Source: Sphingomonadaceae bacterium
GTDB taxonomy: Bacteria; Pseudomonadota; Alphaproteobacteria; Sphingomonadales; Sphingomonadaceae
NCBI GenBank assembly: GCA_020630295.1
Contig: JAHDBR010000022.1
Location: forward strand, 1 to 34,375
DNA length: 34,375 nt
Reading direction: 5' to 3'
Shown: positions 21,862 to 31,227 of the stretch, piece by piece
Numbering within the stretch: position 1 is the stretch's first letter
Layout of the letters: every line of letters starts with the position of its first letter
Program-made: the position numbers and the translations under genes
The notes under the pieces: model-generated
What the model was told of the DNA's origin: nothing
Seen by the model: the letters and a program-made list of their open reading frames with translations, nothing else
Database searches by the model: none

Positions 21862-23421
21862 CTATCTCTGTTGCTGCGCATCGACCATTGCAGCAACATC
21901 GGCGAGTAATTCAGGCGCATCATAGACAATGCCGTCTTTCACAGTCCAGCGCACACCGCCCACACGCTCCAGCACATTGGTTTCGCGGTTCAAACGGACA
22001 TGACCGGTGCCGTAAAGCGTTTTGAAATTAGCAAGCGGGTTTTCAGGTACGATAACCAGATCGGCAAGCTTTCCGGCTTTGATCGTTCCAAATGGAGCCG
22101 CGCGGCCTTTGGCCTGATAGATTTCGTCTGCGCCATTCATGGTGGCCGCCTGAATTACTTCCATCGGGGTAAAGCCGGCTTCCTGAAGCATTTCGAACTC
22201 GCCGATATAGGCGAAACCCCATGTTTGGTAGATATAGCCTGGATCGGACCCTACAGTGACGCGGCCGCCTTTGTTCTTGAACTCGTTGGTTAGCTGCATC
22301 CAAGGTGCATAAAAACGCCGCCATGCGACTTCGTCTCCGGTTGACCAGTCATGATAATAGGACCCGTGATTAGTCAGGCTCGGCTCATAAAAATTCATCA
22401 GTGAGGGCAGAGTGTATTTTGCGTGCCATTCTGCCGTTCGGGCGCGCATCACATCGCGCGATGCGGAGTAGATATTAAAGGTCGGGCTGAGCGTGACTCC
22501 GCTATCGACCAGAAAATCGACGTACTCGTCCCATTCTTCGCTCCCCGGTTCGACAATTTGTTCAGCCAATCGCGCAACTTCGGAGAAACGCGATTGCTCG
22601 TCGAGATAATTGTAGTCCGCCGGATAATTGGGCAACGCTCCTTGGTGCAGCAGCGACTCCATGTGGCCGTAAAAATGGGTGACACCGTCAAGGCCTAGCT
22701 CGACCGCCTTGCGGGCATTTACCTGAGCCACACCGCGCTGCCCCAAATGTGCAACTGTGCCCAGATTTTGCGTTTCCGCCTCATCTAGCGCAGCAGCCAG
22801 CACATCGGGCGCATCCGTATTGAAGAACTTGATCCCGTCATATCCCGCGTTCGCGGCCCAGCGGACCCATTCACGTGCTTTGGCCGGGGTCGTAACCGCA
22901 CCGTTTGGCCATTTGTCGCCGAAAACCGCATAGGCAAACAAGCGAGGCGCCACTATCGTGTTGGCGGCGCTGCGGCGTTTATGGTTCAGATCAATACTGT
23001 CCGGCCCGAAATCGAATGAAACGCCGCGCACGCTGGTCACGCCATGGGCCAGCCACAGGCGATAGCCATAATCGGGGTTGGGCGCCTTGCGCGGGTCACC
23101 ATTATGGCCATGCGTATCGACAAACCCAGGCATGACATACATTCCGGCCGCTTCGATAATCCGGTCAGCTTGCGCATAAACGTCTGCGGGCGATCCGCCG
23201 CGATTAACAGATACGATCCGGTTGTTGGCCACCACAATATCGACGGGACCCTCTGGCGGAGCGCCCGTGCCATCAATCATAGTCGCGCCCTTGATTACTA
23301 ATGAGCCATAGGGGCCGCCGCCTTCTCCGGATTGACGCGCTGGAACCGGCTCGAGCCCGCTTTGGGCCGCAGCTCCCGTTGCGATAAACGAGGACAGAAG
23401 GATAATAATATGTCGGAACAT
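21862..23421 (-). CDS. secreted amidohydrolase family protein
   Basis: The 519-residue protein starts with a signal peptide (MFRHIIILLSSFIATGAAAQ), so it is periplasmic or exported. The amidohydrolase fold is shown by the metal-binding FVDTHGHNGD (about 100-109, HxH), a later His in VAHLGQRG and HFYGHMES, and the Asp in VGSDPGYIYQTWG. The C-terminal KAGKLADLVIVPENPLANF is typical of imidazolonepropionase-like and related dipeptidase-like members. The substrate is unknown. It diverges from the SIMPL gene across a 137-base region. Confidence 0.9.
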   Translation of the reverse strand: MFRHIIILLSSFIATGAAAQSGLEPVPARQSGEGGGPYGSLVIKGATMIDGTGAPPEGPVDIVVANNRIVSVNRGGSPADVYAQADRIIEAAGMYVMPGFVDTHGHNGDPRKAPNPDYGYRLWLAHGVTSVRGVSFDFGPDSIDLNHKRRSAANTIVAPRLFAYAVFGDKWPNGAVTTPAKAREWVRWAANAGYDGIKFFNTDAPDVLAAALDEAETQNLGTVAHLGQRGVAQVNARKAVELGLDGVTHFYGHMESLLHQGALPNYPADYNYLDEQSRFSEVARLAEQIVEPGSEEWDEYVDFLVDSGVTLSPTFNIYSASRDVMRARTAEWHAKYTLPSLMNFYEPSLTNHGSYYHDWSTGDEVAWRRFYAPWMQLTNEFKNKGGRVTVGSDPGYIYQTWGFAYIGEFEMLQEAGFTPMEVIQAATMNGADEIYQAKGRAAPFGTIKAGKLADLVIVPENPLANFKTLYGTGHVRLNRETNVLERVGGVRWTVKDGIVYDAPELLADVAAMVDAQQQR

Positions 23422-23443
23422 TGCAGCGCGTACCTCATAAATT

Positions 23444-23456
23444 GGTCAAGATGACC
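23444..23456. promoter_or_regulatory. GGTCA-AGA-TGACC palindrome between divergent genes
   Basis: A perfect 5-bp inverted repeat with 3-base spacer lies 23 bases upstream of the amidohydrolase ATG and 103 bases upstream of the SIMPL gene. Its placement would suit a repressor site for the amidohydrolase. A short palindrome such as this can occur by chance. Confidence 0.3.
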
Positions 23457-23558
23457 TAATCGCTTTATGTCCGGCTGTGAAGCTGACGCAGAGCGCATGT
23501 TCACTGCGCCGCAATGCTGGCTCGAATAAGCCGTCATGAAAGTTCAGGAGAGAAAACA

Positions 23559-24284
23559 ATGATCCGTCCTATTGCTTCCGCCGCTGCCGTTACTGCAGCA
23601 CTTGTCGCAGCTCCGCTGGCTGCTGCTGAGGTTCAAATTCAGGCGACCGGACCGGTCATCGAACTCAGCATCACCGAGACTGTGAAAGCGGAGCCGGACA
23701 TTGCGGGTATCTCTGCTGGAGTAAGCACCGAAGCGCGCACTGCGGTGGAAGCCATGCGAATGAATGCGCGTGAGATGACTGCCGTTATCGCGCGGATCAA
23801 GGCGCTGGGTATTGACGAGAAAGACATTCAGACAACCGGCATCAATTTGAATGCGCGTTACGATTATGATCGCACCAGCCAGCGCCAGATATTCCGTGGA
23901 TATCAGGTCTCCAACAGGGTGAGCGTGAAACTGCGCGGAGTTGAGCGGACCGGCGAAGTTCTGGATGCTCTGGTCGCGGCAGGTGCCACCGATATTAACG
24001 GCCCGAACTTTTCGGTTGATGATGACACTGCTGCAAAGGCGCAGGCACGCAAGGCCGCAATGGAAACCGCGCGCGAGCGGGCGATGGAATATGCCTCTTG
24101 GTCCGGATATTCAGGCCTGCGATTGCTAGAGATTAACGAATCCGTGCGCTCCAGTCAGCCGCGCCCTATGATGCGCGCCATGGCTGCCGATGCGGAAGCG
24201 ATTGAGGTCCAGTCGACACCGGTGCAGCCCGGCATGGTCGCAACCGGTGTTACGGTGTCGGTCAAATATGAAATGACGCGTTAA
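23559..24284 (+). CDS. SIMPL domain (DUF541) protein
   Basis: The 241-residue protein has a signal peptide (MIRPIASAAAVTAALVAAPLAAA, cleavage near AAE). The SIMPL domain follows (about 30-240): ISITETVKAEPDIAGISAGVS-like start, GIDEKDIQTTGINLNARYDY, FRGYQVSNRVSVKLR and the end VTVSVKYEM. Family members are periplasmic or outer-membrane proteins, some linked to oxidative stress; the role here is not shown. The start at 23559 is set by CAGGAGAG upstream; an earlier in-frame start would add 15 residues before the signal. A hairpin follows its stop. Confidence 0.88.
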   Translation: MIRPIASAAAVTAALVAAPLAAAEVQIQATGPVIELSITETVKAEPDIAGISAGVSTEARTAVEAMRMNAREMTAVIARIKALGIDEKDIQTTGINLNARYDYDRTSQRQIFRGYQVSNRVSVKLRGVERTGEVLDALVAAGATDINGPNFSVDDDTAAKAQARKAAMETARERAMEYASWSGYSGLRLLEINESVRSSQPRPMMRAMAADAEAIEVQSTPVQPGMVATGVTVSVKYEMTR

Positions 24285-24286
24285 CA

Positions 24287-24325
24287 GTCTGAACCGTCTG
24301 CAACGGTCGCATTCAGACCTTGTTC
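24287..24325 (+). terminator. possible terminator after the SIMPL gene
   Basis: GTCTGAA, CCGT, loop CTGCA, ACGG, a five-base bulge, TTCAGAC forms a two-part stem starting two bases after the stop codon. CTTGTT follows, a weak T tract. It may terminate or only stabilise the message; the downstream PepSY gene starts 37 bases later and could still be read through. Confidence 0.4.
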
Positions 24326-24354
24326 AATGGCAATGCTTCAGTAACATAGGCACG

Positions 24355-24660
24355 ATGAAAAAGACCCTTGTGATCTCTGTAGCCGCAGCTTTGCTGGCAT
24401 CCGGTTTCGTTTCCGCTCCTGCGGCTGCGCAATCCCGCTCTGACCAGAGTGAGGCACGCAAGGAAATGCGGGCTGGCAACATCCTGCGTTCGCATGAGAT
24501 TGAGCGGCGAGTTTTGCCTACGATGCGCAATTCTGAATATCTCGGCTTCGCCTATGATTCGACTGCCTTGGCCTACCGGTTGAAGTTTATCCGTGATGGG
24601 CGCGTGACATTCGTTGACGTGGATGCACGCACGGGACGGATATTGCGGCGGTCGCGCTGA
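24355..24660 (+). CDS. small PepSY-like periplasmic protein
   Basis: The 101-residue product has a signal peptide (MKKTLVISVAAALLASGFV, cleavage after AAAQ). A single PepSY-like domain follows, with ARKEMRAGNILRSHEIERRV, YRLKFIRDGRVTFVDVDARTGRILRR. Such small proteins are often encoded next to PhoP/PhoQ-type regulators and may act as inhibitors or sensors in the periplasm. Here it lies upstream of a response regulator and sensor kinase in the same direction, with a 137-base gap that may hold the regulator's own promoter. Confidence 0.82.
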   Translation: MKKTLVISVAAALLASGFVSAPAAAQSRSDQSEARKEMRAGNILRSHEIERRVLPTMRNSEYLGFAYDSTALAYRLKFIRDGRVTFVDVDARTGRILRRSR

Positions 24661-24797
24661 TCGCTGCACTCAACACAAATCTAAGCGCCTGACATTGAAA
24701 CCATGGCCGAGTTGACGCATTTGCAACAAAAGACCAATTAGCAAATGTATATTCCGCTCTGCACAACCCAGGGCCAGATTCAGGGGAAAACATCCGT

Positions 24798-25478
24798 ATG
24801 CGTATTCTGATTGTCGAGGACGAGCCAACACTCGGCCAGCAACTGAAATCCACGCTCGAACAGAATGGCTATGCAGTGGACTTGTCCACCGATGGCGAAG
24901 ACGGGCATTTCCTGGGCAGCACCGAAGATTACGACGCAGTCATTCTCGATCTCGGCTTGCCCGAAATCGATGGCCTGACCGTGCTGGGTATGTGGCGCAA
25001 GGAAGGGCGCGAGTTTCCTGTGCTGGTGTTGACCGCGCGCGACAGCTGGTCGGACAAAGTAGCCGGGCTGGATGCAGGCGCTGACGATTATCTCGCCAAG
25101 CCGTTTCAGACAGAAGAACTCATTGCGCGCCTGCGGGCTTTGATTCGCCGCGCATCGGGGAACACATCCTCCGAACTTACCGCCGGAGAAGTGCGTCTTG
25201 ATACGCGCTCTGGCCGTGTCACCCGTGCAGGTGAGCCGGTGAAACTGACGGCTCAAGAGTATAAGCTGCTTAGCTACCTGATGCACCACAAGGGCAAGGT
25301 GGTCAGCCGGACGGAATTGATCGAACATATTTACGATCAGGATTTCGACCGGGACTCCAACACAATCGAAGTGTTCGTGACGCGTATTCGCAAGAAACTG
25401 GGCGCCGAAGTGATCACAACAATCCGCGGCCTTGGATACTCGCTGGATGATCCGGCAGAGGCTCCGCGCGCGCAATGA
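24798..25478 (+). CDS. OmpR/PhoP-type response regulator
   Basis: The 226-residue cytoplasmic regulator has a receiver domain (1-120) with the acidic pair in ILIVEDEP, phosphorylatable Asp51 in VILDLGLPEIDG, Thr near 81 (LTARDSW) and Lys near 101 (LAKPFQ). A winged-helix DNA-binding domain follows (about 130-220), with the OmpR-type LTAQEYKLLSYLM and NTIEVFVTRIRKKLG. The upstream AGGGGAAAA is 12 bases before the ATG. The sensor kinase gene starts 17 bases after its stop, so they are one operon. PhoP-like from context; targets unknown. Confidence 0.94.
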   Translation: MRILIVEDEPTLGQQLKSTLEQNGYAVDLSTDGEDGHFLGSTEDYDAVILDLGLPEIDGLTVLGMWRKEGREFPVLVLTARDSWSDKVAGLDAGADDYLAKPFQTEELIARLRALIRRASGNTSSELTAGEVRLDTRSGRVTRAGEPVKLTAQEYKLLSYLMHHKGKVVSRTELIEHIYDQDFDRDSNTIEVFVTRIRKKLGAEVITTIRGLGYSLDDPAEAPRAQ

Positions 25479-25495
25479 GTTTCCGGAACTGAATT

Positions 25496-26953
25496 ATGAG
25501 TACGCCTGATGCCCCAGCGGCGACTGACGGGCGTGCTCTATCCGCGTCGGATGAACTGTTGGCGGTAGCTAGCGGCGAAACGCATATACCGCATACTGGC
25601 AGTCTCCGCCGAAGGCTGATTGTCATCGCGGCGGGTTGGATTTTGGTGCTGCTATTAGCTGGCGGTTTTGCGCTCGACCGCGCTCTGACCAATCTGGTCG
25701 AGGATAATTTCGACGAGCAGCTGGAATATATGCTGACCGCCATGGTCGCTTCTGGTGAAATCGGACCGGACGGAGAGGTCCTGTTTTATCGTGCGCTTGG
25801 CGACCAGCGTTTTCTGGAACCGAATAGCGGTTTGTATTGGCAGATAAGCGGCGACGGGCACGAGCCTTGGCCATCGCGCAGCTTGTGGGACCGAACACTG
25901 GATCTGCGTGCAGATCATGTCGACAATGATGTGCATTTTTATGATAGCGACCAGTTTGGGGACGAGCCACTGCGCGTTGTCGAACGGACCGTCATTCTGC
26001 CGGAAAGCGATACACGCTGGACCTTTGCTGTCGCCTCGGCGCGCGATGAACTGGACGCGCAAATCGCGCGCATTCGTTCAATTCTGGTCTGGTCTTTTGC
26101 GGTGCTCGGGCTTGGCTTGTTTATCATGGCGGCGTTGCAGAGCTATTTGGGCCTGCGCCCGCTGGCGCGTATTCGCATGGCAATCCAGCGCATTCGCACC
26201 ACCGGAACCAACCGTGTGACCGATCCGCTTCCGTTGGAGGTGCAACCGCTGGTGCAAGAGCTCAATATGCTGCTCGACCATTCCGAGAAACAGGCGGAGG
26301 AAGCGCGCATGCATGCGGGCAATCTGGCGCACGCGCTGAAGACCCCGCTGACGGTCCTAGTAAACGCAGCGACCGCGCGCGACCCGCAGCTTTCCTCACT
26401 GGTCCACCGTGAAACGCGGACAATGCAGCGTCAGGTGGAGCACCATCTGGCGAGGGCGCGGGCAATCGGCCGGCGTGCCGCGGGCCTGAGCCGCGCTGAT
26501 GTTTGGCCAAGCGCGGAATCTGTGCTGCGTGCCGTCACGCGCTTGTACGAAAATGCGCGACTTGACCTTGCCGGTGACAGATCGGCGCAGGTGGCTATCG
26601 AACGACAGGACCTAGATGAAATACTCGGCAATCTGATCGAAAACGCGGCGAAATATGGCGGCGGCAGCGTGTTCGTGACGGTCGATGCGGAGCCAGATAG
26701 CGATCAGTGCGTGATTTGGGTCGAAGATGACGGCATGGGAATACCGGCAGAAGAACGCACACGTATCTTCGACCGCGGTGCGCGGCTGGATACCGGAAAA
26801 CCAGGGACGGGTCTGGGGTTGGCGATTGTTCGCGATGTAGCAGAAATTTACGGCGGCGATGTAGAGCTTGAAGAAAGCGAAGATCTGGGCGGCTTGCTGG
26901 TTAAATTAAGCCTGCCCAGAACAGCAAAGGCTGATCAGCTAATCGACAGCTGA
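25496..26953 (+). CDS. sensor histidine kinase of the PhoQ type
   Basis: The 485-residue inner-membrane kinase has two membrane segments (about 41-60 and 197-215) flanking a periplasmic domain of about 135 residues, rich in Asp/Glu (e.g. DLRADHVDNDVHFYDSDQ). HAMP-like residues follow (220-260). The phospho-acceptor is His279 in HAGNLAHALKTPLTVL. The HATPase domain has the N box NLIENAAKYGG, the G1 box WVEDDGMGIP and the G2 box GTGLGLAIVRDVAEIYGG. All active-site boxes are intact. It should phosphorylate the adjoining regulator; an acidic sensor domain is compatible with divalent-cation or peptide sensing but does not prove it. It converges on the chorismate mutase gene. Confidence 0.93.
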   Translation: MSTPDAPAATDGRALSASDELLAVASGETHIPHTGSLRRRLIVIAAGWILVLLLAGGFALDRALTNLVEDNFDEQLEYMLTAMVASGEIGPDGEVLFYRALGDQRFLEPNSGLYWQISGDGHEPWPSRSLWDRTLDLRADHVDNDVHFYDSDQFGDEPLRVVERTVILPESDTRWTFAVASARDELDAQIARIRSILVWSFAVLGLGLFIMAALQSYLGLRPLARIRMAIQRIRTTGTNRVTDPLPLEVQPLVQELNMLLDHSEKQAEEARMHAGNLAHALKTPLTVLVNAATARDPQLSSLVHRETRTMQRQVEHHLARARAIGRRAAGLSRADVWPSAESVLRAVTRLYENARLDLAGDRSAQVAIERQDLDEILGNLIENAAKYGGGSVFVTVDAEPDSDQCVIWVEDDGMGIPAEERTRIFDRGARLDTGKPGTGLGLAIVRDVAEIYGGDVELEESEDLGGLLVKLSLPRTAKADQLIDS

Positions 26954-26959
26954 CGGCGA

Positions 26960-27277
26960 TTATTTGCCATATTTTGCTGCGGCTGCCTTTTCGTGGTGAC
27001 GGATCACTTCCTCGATAATGAAGCGCAAGAATTTCTCGGAGAACTCAGGGTCCAGATGGGCGTCCTCTGCCAAACGGCGCAAACGGGCGATCTGGCGTTC
27101 TTCGCGATCAGGGTCCGCTGGCGGCAAAGTAACTTGCGCCTTATACTCGCCAACCGCCTTGGTGATGTTAAATCGCTCCGCGAGCATATGGATAATCGCG
27201 GCATCGATATTGTCGATGCTGCGGCGAAATTTAGCCAATTGCGGGTCTGCAGCGGTGTCGTGATCTGTGTTGCTCAT
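26960..27277 (-). CDS. chorismate mutase (AroQ class)
   Basis: The 105-residue all-helical enzyme converts chorismate to prephenate for phenylalanine and tyrosine. The family pattern is visible: FRRSIDNIDAAIIHMLAERFNITKAVGEYK with its Arg residues and Lys, DREERQIARLRRLAEDAHL, and the C-terminal FIIEEVIRHHEKAAAAKYGK. It is a free-standing small mutase, with no prephenate dehydratase part. Three ATG codons (27277, 27289, 27298) are in frame, none with a clear ribosome site. I used 27277, so the true start is uncertain. The window has two shikimate-pathway genes, aroQ and this one. Confidence 0.9.
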   Translation of the reverse strand: MSNTDHDTAADPQLAKFRRSIDNIDAAIIHMLAERFNITKAVGEYKAQVTLPPADPDREERQIARLRRLAEDAHLDPEFSEKFLRFIIEEVIRHHEKAAAAKYGK

Positions 27278-27361
27278 TGCGCATGACATACCACGCATTT
27301 TGCAACGTTTCTACGCCGCTTCGCACTTGCAAAGACAGTTTCTGCCCGCCATGTGACTGTC

Positions 27362-28372
27362 ATGTCTGCTGAAGTCGTCCCAATCCCGCGCAAGCGCCCT
27401 ACGCTTGACCCGATGCTGGCGCTGACAGCGCAAGGTATGAATTCCGTGAATGCGGTCATTCTGGACCGGATGCAGAGCGAAATTCCTCTGATTCCTGCGC
27501 TTGCCGGGCATCTCATTTCGGGTGGCGGGAAACGGCTGCGTCCGATGCTAACGCTCGCCGGGGCGGAATTGGTGGGGTATAGCGGCAACCGCCATCACAA
27601 GCTGGCCGCAGCAGTCGAATTTATCCACACTGCAACGTTGCTGCATGATGATGTCGTGGACGGAAGCGACCTAAGGCGCGGTAAGGCTGCTGCGAATATC
27701 ATTTACGGAAACCCTGCAACGGTTCTGGTTGGCGATTTTCTGTTTAGCCGTTCGTTTGAATTGATGACCGAGGATGGCAGCTTGAAAGTGCTCAAAATCC
27801 TTTCGGGTGCCAGTGCGATCATTGCCGAGGGGGAAGTCGATCAGCTGACTGCGCAGCGCCAAATTGAAACGAGCGAAGAACGCTATCTCAATATCATCGG
27901 CGCGAAGACCGCTGCCTTGTTTGCTGCAGCAAGCCGTATCGCGGCGGTGGTTGCGGAATGTGACGAGACTCAAGAGCGCGCTCTGGATGATTATGGCCGA
28001 AATCTGGGTGTCGCATTCCAATTGGTCGATGATGCGATTGATTACGATTCCGATGCTGCTGAAATGGGCAAGGATCAGGGCGACGACTTCCGCGAAGGAA
28101 AAATGACGCTGCCGGTGATCTTGGCCTATTCACGCGGGACAGAGACAGAGCGCAAGTTTTGGCAAGAAGCTATCTCCGGTATTCGGAGCGACGCTGCAGC
28201 GTTGGATCAGGCTATCGAACTGATTGCAAAATACGATGCTGTGGAAGCGACCCGGGAACGCGCCCGTCATTTCGCCGCACGGGCAGTCGATGCGATTTCG
28301 ATTTTCCCGGACAGTACTGCACGTCAGGCCATGGCAGAAGCTGCCCATTTTGCTGTGGCTCGCGGATACTGA
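27362..28372 (+). CDS. polyprenyl diphosphate synthase (IspB-like)
   Basis: The 336-residue trans-prenyl transferase probably makes the C40-C50 side chain of ubiquinone. The first aspartate-rich motif LLHDDVVDGSDLRRG (about 94-108) and the second QLVDDAIDYDSD are both intact, and GGGKRLRPML (about 54-63) supplies the diphosphate-binding Lys-Arg. The product length is not readable from sequence. The start may be this ATG or the GTG three codons earlier. It diverges from the chorismate mutase gene and lies 47 bases upstream of the hrpB-like gene. Confidence 0.92.
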   Translation: MSAEVVPIPRKRPTLDPMLALTAQGMNSVNAVILDRMQSEIPLIPALAGHLISGGGKRLRPMLTLAGAELVGYSGNRHHKLAAAVEFIHTATLLHDDVVDGSDLRRGKAAANIIYGNPATVLVGDFLFSRSFELMTEDGSLKVLKILSGASAIIAEGEVDQLTAQRQIETSEERYLNIIGAKTAALFAAASRIAAVVAECDETQERALDDYGRNLGVAFQLVDDAIDYDSDAAEMGKDQGDDFREGKMTLPVILAYSRGTETERKFWQEAISGIRSDAAALDQAIELIAKYDAVEATRERARHFAARAVDAISIFPDSTARQAMAEAAHFAVARGY

Positions 28373-28419
28373 TCCGCGCTGCCGCTGATCTTCCGTTCAG
28401 CAGGCGATCCGGCTAAGCG

Positions 28420-30879
28420 GTGCCGGTGCAGCAATTACCCATTCAAGATGTCTTGCCGGACCTGCTGGCGGCGCTCGATAGCAGCGGTGCTTGCGTTTTA
28501 ATTGCGCCTCCGGGGGCAGGTAAGACCACCGCAGTAGCACCGGCGTTGCTCGATCAGAAATGGTGCAGCGGTCAGATTATCCTGCTCAGCCCGCGGCGGG
28601 TCGCCGCGCGCGCAGCTGCCGAAAGGATGGCGGAAATGCTCGGCGAAAAGGCCGGAGAAACCGTCGGCTATTTGACCCGGCTCGACAGCAAGAGCTCAGC
28701 AAGAACGCGCATTCTGGTGATGACAGAAGCTATTTTCGTAAACCGCATTGTCGCTGATGCCGAATTGACTGGAGTAAGCGCGGTGCTGTTTGATGAAGCG
28801 CACGAGCGCCATTTGGACAGCGATCTGGGATTGGCTCTGGCGCTGGAAAGCCGTGCAATTCTTCGAGAAGATCTGCGCATTTGCGTAATGTCTGCGACAA
28901 TAGACGGAGAACGGTTTGGCAGACTGCTAGGTGACGATACGCCAACTATCGAAAGCGAAGGCAAGGCGTACCCACTACGATTGGAATGGCTGGGTGCGCG
29001 CGCTGAGCAGCGTATCGAAGACCAGATGACCTCCGCCATTTTAACTGCCTGGAAAGATGAGGATGGCGATTTGCTCGCTTTCTTGCCGGGTGTGCGGGAA
29101 ATAGAGCGGGTACGGGAGCGGCTGGAACCGAAACTGCCAAATATTCCGATCCTGCCGCTGCACGGTCAAGTTGACCCCGCGGCCCAGCGCGCTGCGATCC
29201 GCAAAGATAAAAACGGCAAGCGACGGATTGTTTTGGCCACGGCAATCGCAGAGACATCTCTGACGCTGGATGGCGTTTCCGTGGTCGTTGATAGCGGGCT
29301 GTCGCGCCGTGCAGAGTTTGATCGCGGTGCAGGAACGACACATCTGGTAACGGTGCAATCGAGTCAGGCCTCCGCCGCTCAGCGTGCAGGCCGCGCAGCT
29401 CGGCTTGGCCCCGGTGTCGCTTATCGTCTTTGGAACGAGGCAAGCCACACCGGGCGGCCCGCCTTCGATCCACCGGAAATGGAAATCGCCGATCTGGCAC
29501 CGTTGCTGTTATCGCTGGCCAAATGGGGCACTGCCAATCCTGCATCTTTGCAATGGATTGATACGCCGCCCGATGCGTCGATAGCATCCGCGCGAAGAAG
29601 GTTGGAAAAGCTGGGTGCGCTGGACGCAAATGGTGCGATCACGCCGTGGGGGCATCAGGTTGCGTCTCTGCCAATGTCGCCGGTGCAGGGGGCTGCTGTT
29701 CTCTTTGGTGCAGAAGTAAGTCAGGCGGGCGATGCAGCAAAGCTGGCGCTTTTGTTACAAGAACGCGGATTGGGCGGCCGCGGAGAAGATTTGATGCAAC
29801 GTCTGGTGCGCTGGAACAGTGACAGATCGCCACGCGCGCAATCATCGCGCAAGCTGGCCGAGCGATGGGCCCGTAGCGCCGAGCGGCTGATTTCAGGCGC
29901 TGAGCCGGAGCCAGTCAATCCCGCATTATTTTTGGCTCATGCCGCGCCGGACAATATTGCTCGCCGCCGTGATGCAGCGGGTGAACAATGGATTTCTGCT
30001 GGCGGACGCGGATATTTTCTCGATCCGGCTTCGTCACTCGCGCGTGTAGAATGGCTAATTATAGGCGACGCACAGGGGCAGGCTAAGGGTGCTCGGATTA
30101 CTGCTGCCGCAGAATTGACCGCCGCCGAGGTGGATGAGCATCTTGGCCATATGATTGAGAGTCGGTCAGTCCTGAACTGGAACGCGAAAGAAGACCGGGT
30201 GGAGGCCCGGCTGGAAAGACGGCTTGGCGCGATTACTCTGGCGAGCGGCCCTGACCCAGACCCGGATGATGAGGCGATTACTGCACTGCTTGTGGACAAG
30301 GCTGTTGGCAAGATTGTGGATGGCTCCGGTGATTTCCTACCGTCTGCGCTTATGGCGCGGGGACGCTTTGCGGGAATTGCAGGTCTGGCCCCTGAAGCGC
30401 TTGCTGAAAGCGCCGCGATATGGCTCGGCCCATTGCTCGCGGGCAGACGTAATTTGGCGATATCTCCAGCGAGAATAGCCGATGCTGTTTTGGAAATGTT
30501 GGACTGGAATGAGCGGCAGTTGCTCGACCGGACTGCCCCGCGCGAATTCACCAGCGCCGCGGGCACGCATCACAAAATTGATTATGCCGGTGAGGGCGCT
30601 CCATCGGTTGAGGTTCGGGTGCAGGCTTTGTTCGGGCTGGATTCGCATCCGATGATTGGCTCCACTCCCTTGCTACTCAACCTCACCAGTCCGGCAGGCA
30701 GACCCATCCAGACCACCCGTGATCTTCCGGGCTTCTGGCGCGGCAGTTGGAAAGATGTGGCCAAAGATATGAAGGGGAGATACCCCAAACATCGCTGGCC
30801 GGACGAGCCATGGACAGAAAAGCCCAGCCTCAAGACAAAGAATGCGTTCGCGAAGGGCTTTTCACCGACGCAAAGCTGA
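28420..30879 (+). CDS. hrpB: ATP-dependent helicase HrpB
   Basis: The 819-residue DEAH-box RNA helicase-like protein has Walker A APPGAGKTT (about 29-37), DEAH box LFDEAHERH (about 124-132) and motif III SATIDGERFG. The C-terminal helicase half has LATAIAETSLTLDGVSVVVD and QRAGRAARLGPGVAYRLW. A long C-terminal region with an HrpB-type end (LPGFWRGSWKDVAKDMKG, then YPKHRWPDEPW) follows. Length is normal for HrpB. The start GTG at 28420 is the first codon in frame after the gap. Its cellular role is not well defined in the family. Confidence 0.94.
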   Translation: MPVQQLPIQDVLPDLLAALDSSGACVLIAPPGAGKTTAVAPALLDQKWCSGQIILLSPRRVAARAAAERMAEMLGEKAGETVGYLTRLDSKSSARTRILVMTEAIFVNRIVADAELTGVSAVLFDEAHERHLDSDLGLALALESRAILREDLRICVMSATIDGERFGRLLGDDTPTIESEGKAYPLRLEWLGARAEQRIEDQMTSAILTAWKDEDGDLLAFLPGVREIERVRERLEPKLPNIPILPLHGQVDPAAQRAAIRKDKNGKRRIVLATAIAETSLTLDGVSVVVDSGLSRRAEFDRGAGTTHLVTVQSSQASAAQRAGRAARLGPGVAYRLWNEASHTGRPAFDPPEMEIADLAPLLLSLAKWGTANPASLQWIDTPPDASIASARRRLEKLGALDANGAITPWGHQVASLPMSPVQGAAVLFGAEVSQAGDAAKLALLLQERGLGGRGEDLMQRLVRWNSDRSPRAQSSRKLAERWARSAERLISGAEPEPVNPALFLAHAAPDNIARRRDAAGEQWISAGGRGYFLDPASSLARVEWLIIGDAQGQAKGARITAAAELTAAEVDEHLGHMIESRSVLNWNAKEDRVEARLERRLGAITLASGPDPDPDDEAITALLVDKAVGKIVDGSGDFLPSALMARGRFAGIAGLAPEALAESAAIWLGPLLAGRRNLAISPARIADAVLEMLDWNERQLLDRTAPREFTSAAGTHHKIDYAGEGAPSVEVRVQALFGLDSHPMIGSTPLLLNLTSPAGRPIQTTRDLPGFWRGSWKDVAKDMKGRYPKHRWPDEPWTEKPSLKTKNAFAKGFSPTQS

Positions 30880-30894
30880 ATTAAAGGACCCGCC

Positions 30895-31173
30895 ATGGCA
30901 GCACGTATTTATCAAGTTCCGAAAAGCGCAATGCAATCTGGCAAAGCCAAGGTTGATACCTGGCTGTTGGAGTTCGAGCAGTCGGAAGCGCGTACCGCGG
31001 ACCCGCTGATGGGCTGGACTGGCAGCAGCGATACGCAGGCGCAGGTACAGCTAAAATTCGGCAGCAAAGAAGATGCGAAAGCCTATGCTGAAAAGCATGG
31101 CATCGCGGCACGTGTCCACGCCACGCCGCCAAAGTCGCTCAAATTACAGGCTTACGCGGATAACTTCCGGTAA
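30895..31173 (+). CDS. NDUFS4-like complex I accessory subunit (ETC complex I conserved region)
   Basis: The 92-residue protein matches the alphaproteobacterial/mitochondrial NDUFS4 family: ARIYQVPKSAMQSGKAK, TWLLEFE, DPLMGWTGSSDTQAQVQLKF, and the C-terminal PKSLKLQAYADNFR. It is an accessory subunit of NADH dehydrogenase, located on the peripheral arm near the N module. AAAGGA lies seven bases before the ATG. It stands alone from any nuo genes here, which is common in alphaproteobacteria. It precedes the SRP RNA. Confidence 0.92.
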   Translation: MAARIYQVPKSAMQSGKAKVDTWLLEFEQSEARTADPLMGWTGSSDTQAQVQLKFGSKEDAKAYAEKHGIAARVHATPPKSLKLQAYADNFR

Positions 31174-31227
31174 AGTGTTAGCTGGGCAATCCCACTAGAC
31201 AAATCACTTTGACATCACCATATGGCC

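Noticed and set aside
24712-24740. TTGACG as -35 of the response regulator promoter
   Set aside because: The -35 is good but no convincing -10 lies at 16-18 bases, so a promoter is not listed.
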